Below are positions 43,520-52,985 of a stretch of DNA of 64,000 bases, piece after piece. This DNA is from Actinospica robiniae DSM 44927 (lineage in GTDB: Bacteria; Actinomycetota; Actinomycetes; Streptomycetales; Catenulisporaceae): the NCBI RefSeq assembly GCF_000504285.1, contig NZ_KI632511.1:8042154-8106153 (forward strand), read 5' to 3'. The notes under the pieces were generated by a model. That model had not been told where the DNA came from and made no database searches. It saw nothing but the letters and a program-made list of their open reading frames with translations. The position numbers were made by a program, and so were the translations under genes. Numbering within the stretch: position 1 is the stretch's first letter; every line of letters starts with the position of its first letter.

Positions 43520-43635
43520 GCCCAAGACCCCCTCGTTGCGCGTGCCGTGGGCACACCATATCGTCTCGATGTATCAGTCCGATATATGCTCTCAAGCGTG
43601 CCAGAGACCTGTCACCCCCCAAGACGGAGGCCGCT

Positions 43636-44373
43636 TTGTCATCCGCGCAGCTGTACGACACGATCGGCTCCGCCTACACCGCGACGCGGCGCACTGAGCC
43701 GCGGATCGCTCGGCGGGTGTGGGACGCGCTCGGTGACGCGCGGACCGTGCTGAATGTCGGGGCGGGCACCGGCTCGTACGAACCCTGCGACCGTGACGTC
43801 ACCGCGGTGGAGCCGTCGGCGGTCATGCGGGCGCAGCGGCCTGCGGGTGCGGCTCGGTGCGTGGGGGCCGTTGCGGAGCGGCTTCCGTTCGCGGATCAGA
43901 CCTTTGATGCGGCGATGGCGTTCGCCACCATCGATCATTGGCGCGACCCTTTCGCGGGGCTGCGCGAGATGCGGCGGGTCGCTCGGCGCGTGGTGGTGTT
44001 CACGAAGGACTTCAGTGACACCGATCTGTTCTGGCTGGATCGCGACTATCTGCCCGAGCGCAACGGATTGGTGGCCGGGCGGCCGTCGCTGGCCGAGTTG
44101 GCCGGCTCGATCGAGGCTAAGGTGGAATCGGTGCTGATCCCTTGGGACTGTGCCGACGGCTTCTACGAGGCCTACTGGCGTCGGCCCGAGGCGTACCTCG
44201 ACGGCGATGTCCGGCGTGGGATGTCGATCTGGGCCAGGGTCGGGGCGGCTGCGGAGCAGCGGGCTGTGCGCGATCTTCGGGCTGACCTCGCATCCGGGCG
44301 GTGGGCCGAACGCAATCGCGACCTCGTCGATCTCGACGCGGCGGAGCTCGGCGTGCGCCTGCTCATCGCGTGA
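43636..44373 (+). CDS. SAM-dependent methyltransferase (class I)
   Basis: This 245-residue protein carries the SAM-binding motif VLNVGAGTGSYE, followed by VTAVEPSAVM and the FDAAMAFATIDHW strand of UbiE/methyltransferase-11 type enzymes. Translation appears to begin at a TTG five bases after GGAGG (43626-43630); no ATG or GTG is available before the SAM motif without truncating the N-terminus. The acceptor is unknown. It ends at a hairpin shared with the convergent VOC gene. Confidence 0.82.
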   Translation: MSSAQLYDTIGSAYTATRRTEPRIARRVWDALGDARTVLNVGAGTGSYEPCDRDVTAVEPSAVMRAQRPAGAARCVGAVAERLPFADQTFDAAMAFATIDHWRDPFAGLREMRRVARRVVVFTKDFSDTDLFWLDRDYLPERNGLVAGRPSLAELAGSIEAKVESVLIPWDCADGFYEAYWRRPEAYLDGDVRRGMSIWARVGAAAEQRAVRDLRADLASGRWAERNRDLVDLDAAELGVRLLIA

Positions 44374-44382
44374 GGCGGGCAC

Positions 44383-44404
44383 GGTGCCGGCCGCACCCGG
44401 CACC
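44383..44404. terminator. Terminator between convergent methyltransferase and VOC genes
   Basis: GGTGCCGG and CCGGCACC form a perfect eight-pair stem with a six-base loop, nine bases after the methyltransferase stop. Confidence 0.7.
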
Positions 44405-44448
44405 TGTGCGCTCACCTCATCTCACGGCACCCCACCGCAACCCCCGCC

Positions 44449-44841
44449 TCAGGCGCTCTCGCCGCTTTTGCGCCGCACGAGGCAGAAAGGATGCCCTGCC
44501 GGGTCGGTGAGCACCCGATAGCCGTCCCGGTCGCCCTGACGGGGCTGGGCGGGCTTGCCGGCGCCGAGTTTGAGCAGCTCGGCTTCGGCCGCGTCGAGGT
44601 CGTCGACGTCGAAGTCGAAGTGCAGCTGCTGCGGGACGCTCTGCTCGGGCCAGTTCGGGGCGCGGTAGCCGGCGACGCGCTGGAATCCGATCCTGAGGCC
44701 GTCGGCGGCGGTCAGGCCGGCGAAGTCGGCGTCTGATCCGGGGTGCGGCTCGAATCCGGTGGCCTGGCGGTAGAACGCCGCCAGGGCCAGCGGGTCGGCG
44801 CAGTCGAGAGTTATCGCAGACAACTTCAATGGTGCGGGCAT
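44449..44841 (-). CDS. VOC-family (glyoxalase/bleomycin-resistance-like) protein
   Basis: This 130-residue protein consists of two beta-alpha-beta-beta-beta modules of the vicinal oxygen chelate fold (LSAITLDCADPLALAAFYRQ at the start, LHFDFDVDDLDAAEAELL in the middle, GHPFCLV at the end). Members bind a metal and act as lyases, dioxygenases or antibiotic-binding proteins; many are uncharacterised. GGGGAGGACC precedes the ATG at 44841. Confidence 0.85.
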   Translation of the reverse strand: MPAPLKLSAITLDCADPLALAAFYRQATGFEPHPGSDADFAGLTAADGLRIGFQRVAGYRAPNWPEQSVPQQLHFDFDVDDLDAAEAELLKLGAGKPAQPRQGDRDGYRVLTDPAGHPFCLVRRKSGESA

Positions 44842-44896
44842 GGCTCGGTCCTCCCCGATCGGCGATCCTTCGCGCCCACCATACGCCGCTTGACGG

Positions 44897-47026
44897 TCAG
44901 GGCAGCGCGAGCTCGAACCAGACGCTCTTGCCGCCGGTGGTGCGGCGGGTGCCCCAGCGGTGCGAGAGCTCCTTGACCAGGTGCAGGCCGCGGCCGCCGT
45001 CGTCGTCGTGGCCGGCGGTGCGCAGCCGGGGGACCTCGTCCGAGGCGTCATAGACCTCGCACAACAGAGTTCTGTCACGCATCAGCCGGACGCTGATCGG
45101 GCCGTTCGAGTACAGCAGGGCATTGGTGACCAGCTCGCTCGCCAGCAGCTCGGCCGTCTCCTCCAGCTCGGCCAGGCCCCAGTCGCTCAGGGTGCTGCGC
45201 ACGGCGTGCCGGGCCCGGGCCACGGCGGGGAGTTCGGGTTCGACGACCCAGTTCGCCGTGGCGGTGGACGGGACGCCGCGCACGCGCGCGATCACCAGCG
45301 CGGCGTCGTCCATGGTCCGGTCGCCTCGCAGACCACTGATGACGGTGTCGGCGATCGCCTCCAGCGGCAGCGACGGGTCCTTGATCTCCCGGGCCAGGTC
45401 GGCCAGGCCGTCGTCGATGTCGCGGCCGGGGGCGCGGCTCTCCACCAGACCGTCGGTGCACAGCACCAGCAGGCTGTCGTCCTCGAGGTCGATGTCCAGG
45501 CTCTCGAAGGTGTGGCCGCCGACGCCGAGGGGCACGCCCGCGGGCAGCTCGATCACCTGCGGGCCGCCCTGGGCCGGGACCATCAGCGGCGGGATGTGGC
45601 CCGCGCGGGCGATCCGGCAGATCCGGGTGGTCGGGTCGAACACGGCCACCAGGCAAGTGGCGAAGAGTATCTCGCCGTCACCGAGGTGCTCGGTCAGCTC
45701 GTCGAGGTGGTGGAGCACCTCGGCCGGCTGCAGGTCCAGGCTGGCGACCAGGGTGCGGGTGGCGGTCCGCAGCTGGCCCATCACGGCCGCCGCGCGCACG
45801 CCGTGGCCCATGACGTCGCCCACCACCATCGCGACCCGCCCGCCGCGCAGGCCGATCACGTCGTACCAGTCGCCGCCGACGCCGGTCAGGTCGCTCGCGG
45901 GCAGGTAGCGGTGCGCCACGTCGACGCCGGTGTGGTCGCCGGAGTCGGCCGGCAGGAGCGCTCGCTGCAGCATCAGCGCCGTGTGCCGCTCGTGGCTGTA
46001 GAGCCGCGCGTTGTCCACGCAGAGCGCCGCCCGCGCGGCGAACTCCTCGCCCAGCACGGCCTCGCCGCCGGAGAACGGACGGCGGTCCGGGCCGCGGGTG
46101 AACATCGCGATGCCCAGTACGGCGCCGCGTGCGACCAGCGGCACCACCAGCATGCAGTGGCCCAGCAGCAGCGGCCCGGGGGACGGCTCGGAGCTCGGCC
46201 ACAGCTTCAGCGTCGCGGCCTGGTCGAGGGCGGGCAGGGTGCGCGGCCGGCCGGAGCGCAGGACCTGGCCGAACACCGAGTTCTGGCCGTGCACCACGGT
46301 CTGGTCCACCGGCAGCAGCGCCTCGAGCGCCGGATCCTGCGCCCGCGCGGCCACCCGGCGCACGCGCACCTCGTTGTCGGGGCGCACCAGCGGCAGTTCG
46401 AACTCGTCCACCACGGTCTCGAGCAGCGCCACCGACGCGGTGTCGGCGAACCGCGGCACGGCCACCGCGAGCAGCTCCCGCGCGGTCTGGGACATGTCGA
46501 GGGTGGTGCCGATCATGGTGTTGGCCTCGGTCAGCAGCTGCACCCGGCGCATCATCGCGACCGACGCGGCGTGCTCCTGGAACTGGCCGATCGCGGCCAG
46601 CGCCGCCTCGGCGGTGCCGAGCGGAGCGGGCTTCGCGGCGGGCGCGGACTGGCCCACCCGGTCGGTGACCACGATCAGCGCGCCCGGCCGGCCGCGCCGG
46701 TCCTGGATCGGCTGCCAGCCGCACTCCACCGGATGCACCAGGCCGTCGGCGTCGAGCAGCGGGAGGGAGCCGGACCAGCTGCGCCCGGTGAGCACCGTGC
46801 CGAGCAGTTCGTCGAGGGCGGAGCGGTCTTCCGGCCGTACCATCAGGGTTCGCATACGGCGGCCGCAGGCCCGGCCCGCGGACAGCCCGAACAGCGCCTG
46901 GGCCCCGCGGCTCCAGCTGGTGATCCGTCCGTCCGTCCCGACCGTCAGCGTGGCCGGCCACGGGCGCTGCGGGGCGGCCGGGGCGGCTTCACCCCCGAAC
47001 GCCCTGTTCCAGGGTGTTGCCCCCAT
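44897..47026 (-). CDS. PAS-GAF-PP2C(SpoIIE)-HATPase signalling phosphatase
   Basis: This 709-residue cytoplasmic protein has a PAS domain (about 25-125), a GAF domain (about 165-340), a SpoIIE/RsbU-type PP2C domain (about 360-560; GVGGDWYDVI, VVGDVMGHG, LLVLCTDGLVE, DDAALVI) and an RsbW-like HATPase (about 580-709; ELVTNALLYS, GRGLHLVKEL). Such proteins are common in actinomycetes and combine both switches of anti-sigma partner systems: dephosphorylating an antagonist and binding or phosphorylating one. The signals are presumably sensed by PAS/GAF. The ATG at 47026 lies 39 bases downstream of a likely -10 element. No partner gene is adjacent. Confidence 0.9.
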   Translation of the reverse strand: MGATPWNRAFGGEAAPAAPQRPWPATLTVGTDGRITSWSRGAQALFGLSAGRACGRRMRTLMVRPEDRSALDELLGTVLTGRSWSGSLPLLDADGLVHPVECGWQPIQDRRGRPGALIVVTDRVGQSAPAAKPAPLGTAEAALAAIGQFQEHAASVAMMRRVQLLTEANTMIGTTLDMSQTARELLAVAVPRFADTASVALLETVVDEFELPLVRPDNEVRVRRVAARAQDPALEALLPVDQTVVHGQNSVFGQVLRSGRPRTLPALDQAATLKLWPSSEPSPGPLLLGHCMLVVPLVARGAVLGIAMFTRGPDRRPFSGGEAVLGEEFAARAALCVDNARLYSHERHTALMLQRALLPADSGDHTGVDVAHRYLPASDLTGVGGDWYDVIGLRGGRVAMVVGDVMGHGVRAAAVMGQLRTATRTLVASLDLQPAEVLHHLDELTEHLGDGEILFATCLVAVFDPTTRICRIARAGHIPPLMVPAQGGPQVIELPAGVPLGVGGHTFESLDIDLEDDSLLVLCTDGLVESRAPGRDIDDGLADLAREIKDPSLPLEAIADTVISGLRGDRTMDDAALVIARVRGVPSTATANWVVEPELPAVARARHAVRSTLSDWGLAELEETAELLASELVTNALLYSNGPISVRLMRDRTLLCEVYDASDEVPRLRTAGHDDDGGRGLHLVKELSHRWGTRRTTGGKSVWFELALP

Positions 47027-47064
47027 TTCGAGCTCACTCTCGTTCGTCCAGGTGGGCGGTCGGA

Positions 47065-47095
47065 AGTATACCGTCCTGTCAGGGTCATGAATCAA
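47065..47095 (-). promoter_or_regulatory. Putative promoter of the PP2C/HATPase gene
   Basis: On the minus strand TATACT (47065-47070) forms a good -10. TTGATT (47090-47095) lies 19 bases upstream as a possible -35. The start codon is 38 bases downstream. The spacer is slightly long, so confidence is modest. Confidence 0.45.
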
Positions 47096-47352
47096 GGGAG
47101 GCGGACGAATTCCCAGGTGGCCGCAGCCGTGCGGGCCACCGCCCGGAGCCTGTCGTGACCCTACCCGGGGCTCGGGCCGGGCACGCGCGGGGCCGGGGGC
47201 GCACGGAGGCTCGCCCCCGCGTGCGAGGTGGTGAATTTCCGCTCGGCGGCGCGTGAGCACGCGCGGGAGGGGAGAGAACGCGCGGAGTCGCCGGATACGC
47301 GCGGGGGCGCCGAAACCGGTGTGAGCGCCGGGTATGCCGCCGCGCGGCGGTT
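47096..47352. terminator. Intergenic region with tetR terminator at 47181-47224
   Basis: GGGGGCG (47195-47201) pairs with CGCCCCC (47212-47218), and GCACGCG (47181-47187) can pair with CGCGTGC (47218-47224) outside it. It lies downstream of the minus-strand tetR stop at 47353. No gene is recognised in the rest of the region. Confidence 0.6.
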
Positions 47353-47955
47353 CTAACCCTCGCGGATCGTCAGCGTGCCGGCGAGGTCGAGCTCCGCGGT
47401 GGTGCCGGCGACGCCGGCCCGGGTGAGCAGTACGGCGCCGAGTGCGGCGCTCCAGAAGGTGCGCGACTCGGTCTCGGGGGAGCGGCCGAGGCCCCAGTCG
47501 CGTTCCTGTGTCAGGCGTCTGAGATAGCGCGCGGACTGGCCGAAGAGCAGGTGCAGGTGCTTGTCGACGACCGGGGCCAGCGCCGGGCGGGAGATCGCGG
47601 TCGCGAGGGCGCGGGCGACGGACGGCAGCGACGGCATCGCGAGGACGGCCTGGGCGATCTCGGTGCGGAACGCGGCGGCGTCGGCGGCGCGCAGGCCGAC
47701 GGACTCGATCGCCTCGGCGTCGTGCAGCAGGCCGAGGAACGCGGCGTGCACGAGCAGCGAGTCCTTGGAGCCGAAGTAGTACGTGACCTGGTTGGGGAAC
47801 ACGCCCGCCGCGGCGGCGATCTGCGCCACGCTCGGCTCGGTGCCCGGCTCCCGGGCGCACAGCCGCGCGGTCTGCTCGATGATCCGGTACCGGGTGGAAC
47901 GCCCGCGTCCCCGGGCCGGCTCGAGCGGGGGGCGCGACTTCGGATCGGTGGCCAC
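47353..47955 (-). CDS. TetR-family transcriptional regulator
   Basis: This 200-residue repressor has an N-terminal TetR helix-turn-helix (PSVAQIAAAAGVFPNQVTYYFG, about residues 42-63) and a helical ligand-binding domain. It starts at a GTG only eight bases from the nearer of two TTGTAT-type operators, so it should repress itself and the divergent FabF-like gene. The VFPNQVTYYF recognition region differs from the usual VSxGTLYxHF. The inducer may be an acyl-CoA or fatty acid, judging by the neighbour. Confidence 0.85.
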   Translation of the reverse strand: MATDPKSRPPLEPARGRGRSTRYRIIEQTARLCAREPGTEPSVAQIAAAAGVFPNQVTYYFGSKDSLLVHAAFLGLLHDAEAIESVGLRAADAAAFRTEIAQAVLAMPSLPSVARALATAISRPALAPVVDKHLHLLFGQSARYLRRLTQERDWGLGRSPETESRTFWSAALGAVLLTRAGVAGTTAELDLAGTLTIREG

Positions 47956-47962
47956 GATCGAA

Positions 47963-47977
47963 TTGTATGTGATACAA
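47963..47977. promoter_or_regulatory. TetR operator 1
   Basis: TTGTAT and ATACAA form a perfect inverted repeat around GTG. It lies eight bases before the tetR start codon. Confidence 0.8.
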
Positions 47978-47990
47978 CAAGTCGAGGAAG

Positions 47991-48005
47991 TTGTATGCCG
48001 TACAA
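47991..48005. promoter_or_regulatory. TetR operator 2
   Basis: TTGTAT-GCC-GTACAA repeats operator 1 with one mismatch. Its centre is 28 bases away, and it ends 20 bases before the fabF-like start. Confidence 0.78.
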
Positions 48006-48025
48006 GAGACGAGGGAGCGGGTCTG

Positions 48026-49264
48026 ATGGCGGGCAGCGACAGCGCAGTGGTGGTCACCGGGCTCGGCGCGATCACGCCGCTCGGCGGGGACGTCGCCTCG
48101 ACCTGGGCGGGGCTGCTGGCCGGGCACTGCGGGGTACGGGACGAGGCGAAGGGCCTGCTCGCGGGCGCCGACCTGCCGGTCACCCTGGCCGCGGCGATGG
48201 CGCTCGACCCGGCGGGCGGGCTGACGCCGGTCCAGGCCCGCCGCCTCGACCGGTCCCAGCAGGCGGTGCTCGCCGCGGCGGCCGAGGCCTGGGCCGACGC
48301 CGGGTCGCCCGAGCCGGACCCGGACCGGCTGGCGGCGGCGATCGGCACCGGCATCGGCGGCGTCAGGACTCTGCTGCAGCAGGACGACGTGCTGGAGGAC
48401 GGCGGCGCCCGGCGGGTCTCTCCGCGCGCCGTGCCGATGCTGATGCCGAACGGCCCGGCCGCCCTCGTGAGCATCGAGTACGGCGCCCGCGCGGGCTCCT
48501 ACACGCCGGTGTCGGCGTGTTCCTCCGGCGCCGAGGCGATCGCGTTCGGCGCCCGGCTGATCCGGTCGGGCGAGGCCGACGTGGTCATCGCGGGCGGCAC
48601 GGAGGCCGCCGTCACCCCGCTGACGATGGCGGCCTTCGCCCAGGCCGGCGCGCTCTCCCGCCACGCGGGCGACCCGGCCGGCGCCTCACGGCCGTTCGCG
48701 GCCGACCGCGACGGGTTCGTGCTGGGGGAGGGGGCGGCGGTCGTCGTGCTCGAGAGCGCCCGGCACGCGGCCGCACGCGGGGCCCGCGTGCACGCCGTGC
48801 TCGCGGGCGCCGGGATCGCCTCGGACGCCTACCACTTCACCGCTCCGGCACCGGACGGGCGCGGGCAGATCTCCGCGATCCGCAAGGCGCTCGGCCAGGC
48901 CGGGATCGCTCCGGCCGACGTCAGCCACGTGAACGCGCACGCGACCGGCACGGCGGTCGGGGACGCGGCCGAGGCGGGCGCGATCCGCGAGGTGTTCGGC
49001 GCCGGCGTCGCCGTCACCGCGCCGAAGGCCTCGTTCGGCCACCTGGTCGGCGCGGCCGGCGCGCTCGAGGCGCTGATCGCGGTCCTAAGCCTCGAGCACG
49101 GCGTCATCCCGCCCACCCGCAACCTGACGGACGCACAGATCGATCCGGACATCGAGCTCGACGTCGTGGCCGTACGGCGCGAGACGCCGCAGCGCGCCGT
49201 GCTCTCGAACTCGTTCGGCTTCGGCGGTCAGAACGTGTCGCTGGTCTTCACCGGGCGCGGATGA
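48026..49264 (+). CDS. Beta-ketoacyl-ACP synthase II-like (FabF/KAS) enzyme
   Basis: This 412-residue condensing enzyme has the full Cys-His-His triad: Cys165 in SACSSG, His305 in NAHATGT and His339 in SFGHLVGAAG. It would condense malonyl-ACP with an acyl primer. It is a stand-alone KAS without acyl carrier protein or ketoreductase genes nearby, and the residues around Cys165 (TPVSACSSGAEA) are typical of extending enzymes. GAGGGAGCGGG precedes the ATG. Control by the adjacent TetR protein suggests a dedicated role such as stress-dependent chain elongation rather than the housekeeping FabF. Confidence 0.88.
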   Translation: MAGSDSAVVVTGLGAITPLGGDVASTWAGLLAGHCGVRDEAKGLLAGADLPVTLAAAMALDPAGGLTPVQARRLDRSQQAVLAAAAEAWADAGSPEPDPDRLAAAIGTGIGGVRTLLQQDDVLEDGGARRVSPRAVPMLMPNGPAALVSIEYGARAGSYTPVSACSSGAEAIAFGARLIRSGEADVVIAGGTEAAVTPLTMAAFAQAGALSRHAGDPAGASRPFAADRDGFVLGEGAAVVVLESARHAAARGARVHAVLAGAGIASDAYHFTAPAPDGRGQISAIRKALGQAGIAPADVSHVNAHATGTAVGDAAEAGAIREVFGAGVAVTAPKASFGHLVGAAGALEALIAVLSLEHGVIPPTRNLTDAQIDPDIELDVVAVRRETPQRAVLSNSFGFGGQNVSLVFTGRG

Positions 49265-49275
49265 CGAGCGCGGGC

Positions 49276-50316
49276 TCAGCCCTTTGACTCGGCCTGAGCC
49301 AGCAGCGAGCCCACCCACGGGCTGAAGTACGAGGCGTAGGTGACGTCCGGAGTGTCCCCGCCCGCTTCGTAGCCGCCGATCACCCCGACCACCGTGCCCA
49401 GGCCCGTGTTCGCGTCCACGTCGCGCAGGAACGGGCCGCCGCTGGTGCCGCCGGGGTAGTTCTTGCAGTCGAACTGGAGCTGAGCGGTCGTCAGCGACGG
49501 GTCGTTGACCTGGGTCGTCATGTTGGTGCAGGTGATCGGCTTCTCCGTGTCCTGCGGATAGCCGATGACCTGGGTCAGCCCGGAGTAGGCCGGGGCGATC
49601 TGGATGTCGTCCCCGCCGACCACGTCCTGGATCCGGGCGGAGGAGCCGGCTTCGTGCACGACCAGGAACGCGATGTCGTAGTCCGGGTCCTCGTCCGCGG
49701 CCCACTGCGGCGGCACCACCACGTCGGCGGGCGTCCAGACCCCGTACGGGTCCTGACCGTCGTGGTATCCGGGCACGAACGCGAGATCGGTGTAGGCGCC
49801 GTTGGTGTCGTAGACGCAGTGCGCGGCGGTCAGCAGCACGTCGCCCTGCGGGCTGTTGACCACCGAGGCGGTGCAGTAGTGGCCCTGGCCCTGCACGGAG
49901 CCGTCGGTCGCGCTGAAGAGCGCGCCGACCTGGGGCACGCCGCCGAACGGCGAGCTGGCCAGCGGAGCGGAGACGGCCATGGGGGAGCCGCCGGCCATGA
50001 TCCCCTGCTCGACCACCCCGCCCATGCCGGGGCTCGGCAGCGCCGCGGAGCCGGCCGGGCCGTCGCCCGCGGTGCCGGAGCCGACCGGCGGGGTCCGGCC
50101 GACCGGGCCGAGCCGGGCGTTCCAGTACGACGCGGCGGCGTCGGCGGCGGCCGAGGGGATCGGGATCACCGCTCCGCCGGTGGACTGCGCGTAGGCGCCG
50201 TCGTGCCCGCCGGAGATCGGCCACAGCAGCACAGCCGCGACCACGAGGACCGCCGCTCCGGTCGCGGCGAGTCCGAGGGAGCGCCTGCGGGCGCCCTCGC
50301 GCGCAGCTCGGGCCAT
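49276..50316 (-). CDS. Secreted trypsin-like serine protease
   Basis: This 346-residue protein has a cationic N-terminus and one hydrophobic segment (about 14-33) that may be a signal peptide or membrane anchor, a Gly/Ala/Pro linker, and a chymotrypsin-fold domain from about residue 120. The catalytic residues are visible: His in LTAAHC, Asp in DPDYDIAFL and Ser in GGTSGGPF. Cysteines in HYCTAS/AAHC and TCTNM/FDCKN probably form two disulfides. It resembles the V8/glutamyl-endopeptidase branch of secreted proteases. It lies downstream of the hopanoid terminator on the same strand and 11 bases from the convergent FabF stop. Confidence 0.83.
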   Translation of the reverse strand: MARAAREGARRRSLGLAATGAAVLVVAAVLLWPISGGHDGAYAQSTGGAVIPIPSAAADAAASYWNARLGPVGRTPPVGSGTAGDGPAGSAALPSPGMGGVVEQGIMAGGSPMAVSAPLASSPFGGVPQVGALFSATDGSVQGQGHYCTASVVNSPQGDVLLTAAHCVYDTNGAYTDLAFVPGYHDGQDPYGVWTPADVVVPPQWAADEDPDYDIAFLVVHEAGSSARIQDVVGGDDIQIAPAYSGLTQVIGYPQDTEKPITCTNMTTQVNDPSLTTAQLQFDCKNYPGGTSGGPFLRDVDANTGLGTVVGVIGGYEAGGDTPDVTYASYFSPWVGSLLAQAESKG

Positions 50317-50361
50317 GTCAGCTCAGGTTCCCGCCATCTCGAGGAGTGATCAGCCGCGGGC

Positions 50362-50415
50362 CGGCGCCCGGCAGCGGGGGGCACGGGAAGCCATGATCCC
50401 TGCTGCCGGGCGCCG
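50362..50415 (-). terminator. Terminator of the hopanoid operon
   Basis: CGGCGCCCGGCAGC (50362-50375) pairs perfectly with GCTGCCGGGCGCCG (50402-50415): 14 pairs around a 26-base loop that can itself fold. It lies 24 bases after the hpnH stop in the direction of transcription. Confidence 0.85.
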
Positions 50416-50439
50416 ACGCCAGGCCGACACCTGAATAAC

Positions 50440-51444
<1,005 letters not shown>

Positions 51445-51452
51445 GATCCCCT

Positions 51453-52985
51453 CTAGATTCTCTTCGTCGTCGGCAGCGCGGGCATGGGAGGGAGGGAGAA
51501 GCGGTAGGTCTCCTCGATCCCGGCGGGCTCTTCCCGGCGGATCGGGCCGAGCGCGGCCAGCGCCTCGACCACCGACTCCACCAGCTGGGCGGGCGCCGAG
51601 GCGCCCGCGGTCAGCCCGATCGTGCCCGCTCCGGCCAGCCAGTCCGGGTCGATCTGCTCGGGCCCGTCGGCCAGGTAGGCCGCGGCGCCCGCCCGCTCCG
51701 CGACCTCGACCAGCCGCAGCGAGTTGGAGGAGTTCGGCGAGCCGATCACCAGCACCACGTCCGCTTCGGCGGCCACGTCGCGGATCGCGCGCTGCCGGTT
51801 CGTGGTCGCGTAGCAGATATCCGAGCTCGGCGGTTCGCCGATGCCCGGAAAGGCGGTGCGCAGCGCGTCCACGACCTGCGCGGCCTCGTCTTCGGCCAGG
51901 GTGGTCTGCATCAGGTAGGCCACCCGCTCCCGGTCCGGCACCTCGAGCGCCTTGGCCTGCTCGGGTGTCTCCACCAGGTGGATCCGGGGCCGGCTCGGAT
52001 CCGGGTCCTCGCCCATCAGCCCCTCGGACTCGTCGTGGTTCGGGTGGCCGATGAACACCACCGTGCTCCCGTCCCGCAGCGCGCGCCGGGCCTCGGTGTG
52101 CACCTTGGCCACCAGCGGGCAGGTGGCGTCGACCACGGCCAGGCCGCGTGCGTCCGCCTCCAGCCGGACCGAAGGCGCGACGCCGTGCGCCGAGAGCACC
52201 ACCGGCACGCCGTCGGGCACCTCGCTCAGCTCCTCCACGAACACCGCGCCGCGGCGTTCGAGGTCGGCCACCACGAAGGTGTTGTGCACGATCTGGCGCC
52301 GCACGTACACCGGCGGCCCGTAGCGCTCCAGCGCCTCGGCGACGATGTCGATCGCCCGCTCCACGCCCGCGCAGAACGAGCGCGGCGAGGCGAGCACCAC
52401 CCGCCGGTGCGGATGCGCCGCGCCGGCCCAGGATTCGAACGCCGGGACCATCCGGGTCAGCGTGCGCAGCGCGGCGCGGCCGCGGTTGACCGTGGCCGGA
52501 TGCCACAGCCCGGTCTGCGCGTCGTCGACTATCACGCGCGCGGTGGCGAACGGCGCGTCGGTGAGCGTGCCGAGCACCGAGGCCTCCATGTCCACGGCCA
52601 GGTAGCCCTCGGCCGCCAGGCCCGCCCGGGCCTTGCCGCGCACCACGCGGTCGCTCGTCACGGTCGGCCCGAGGTGGATCCGCACCTCCTCCGGCAGCAT
52701 CCGGCGCAGCGCGGCGTAGAGCAGCGGCGCGGCCGGGCAGCGCACCACCGCGCCGTCCGGGCCGTGCACCTCGGTGGAGACGACCACGTCGCCCGCGCGC
52801 ACCTCCTTGGCCAGCCCGCCGGCCACGCCCGCGAGCACCACCGGGGCTCCGTCGCGCGGCAGCACCCGGGCGGCCCGTCCGGCGCGCATGCCCACCTGCA
52901 CCACGCCGGTCTCCAGGCCGGCGCCGCGTCGCAGGGCCCGCGCCTCGATGCCCAGCGCGGCGGCCACGGTCACAGGGCTGCTCAT
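51453..52985 (-). CDS. ispH: HpnG-like phosphorylase fused to IspH (HMBPP reductase)
   Basis: One 510-residue frame joins two enzymes. Residues about 1-190 are a nucleoside-phosphorylase-like domain ([36 protein letters not shown]) like hopanoid-associated HpnG, which releases adenine from adenosylhopane. Residues about 193-510 are full-length IspH: iron-sulfur cysteines in [10 protein letters not shown] (Cys205), [11 protein letters not shown] and [14 protein letters not shown] glutamate; YLMQTTL; SPNSSNS. IspH makes isopentenyl and dimethylallyl diphosphate. No stop or ribosome site interrupts the junction, and there is no IspH-like stand-alone start. The ATG overlaps the shc stop (ATGA). 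A sequencing artefact joining two genes is possible but nothing suggests one. Confidence 0.88.
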   Translation of the reverse strand: MSSPVTVAAALGIEARALRRGAGLETGVVQVGMRAGRAARVLPRDGAPVVLAGVAGGLAKEVRAGDVVVSTEVHGPDGAVVRCPAAPLLYAALRRMLPEEVRIHLGPTVTSDRVVRGKARAGLAAEGYLAVDMEASVLGTLTDAPFATARVIVDDAQTGLWHPATVNRGRAALRTLTRMVPAFESWAGAAHPHRRVVLASPRSFCAGVERAIDIVAEALERYGPPVYVRRQIVHNTFVVADLERRGAVFVEELSEVPDGVPVVLSAHGVAPSVRLEADARGLAVVDATCPLVAKVHTEARRALRDGSTVVFIGHPNHDESEGLMGEDPDPSRPRIHLVETPEQAKALEVPDRERVAYLMQTTLAEDEAAQVVDALRTAFPGIGEPPSSDICYATTNRQRAIRDVAAEADVVLVIGSPNSSNSLRLVEVAERAGAAAYLADGPEQIDPDWLAGAGTIGLTAGASAPAQLVESVVEALAALGPIRREEPAGIEETYRFSLPPMPALPTTKRI

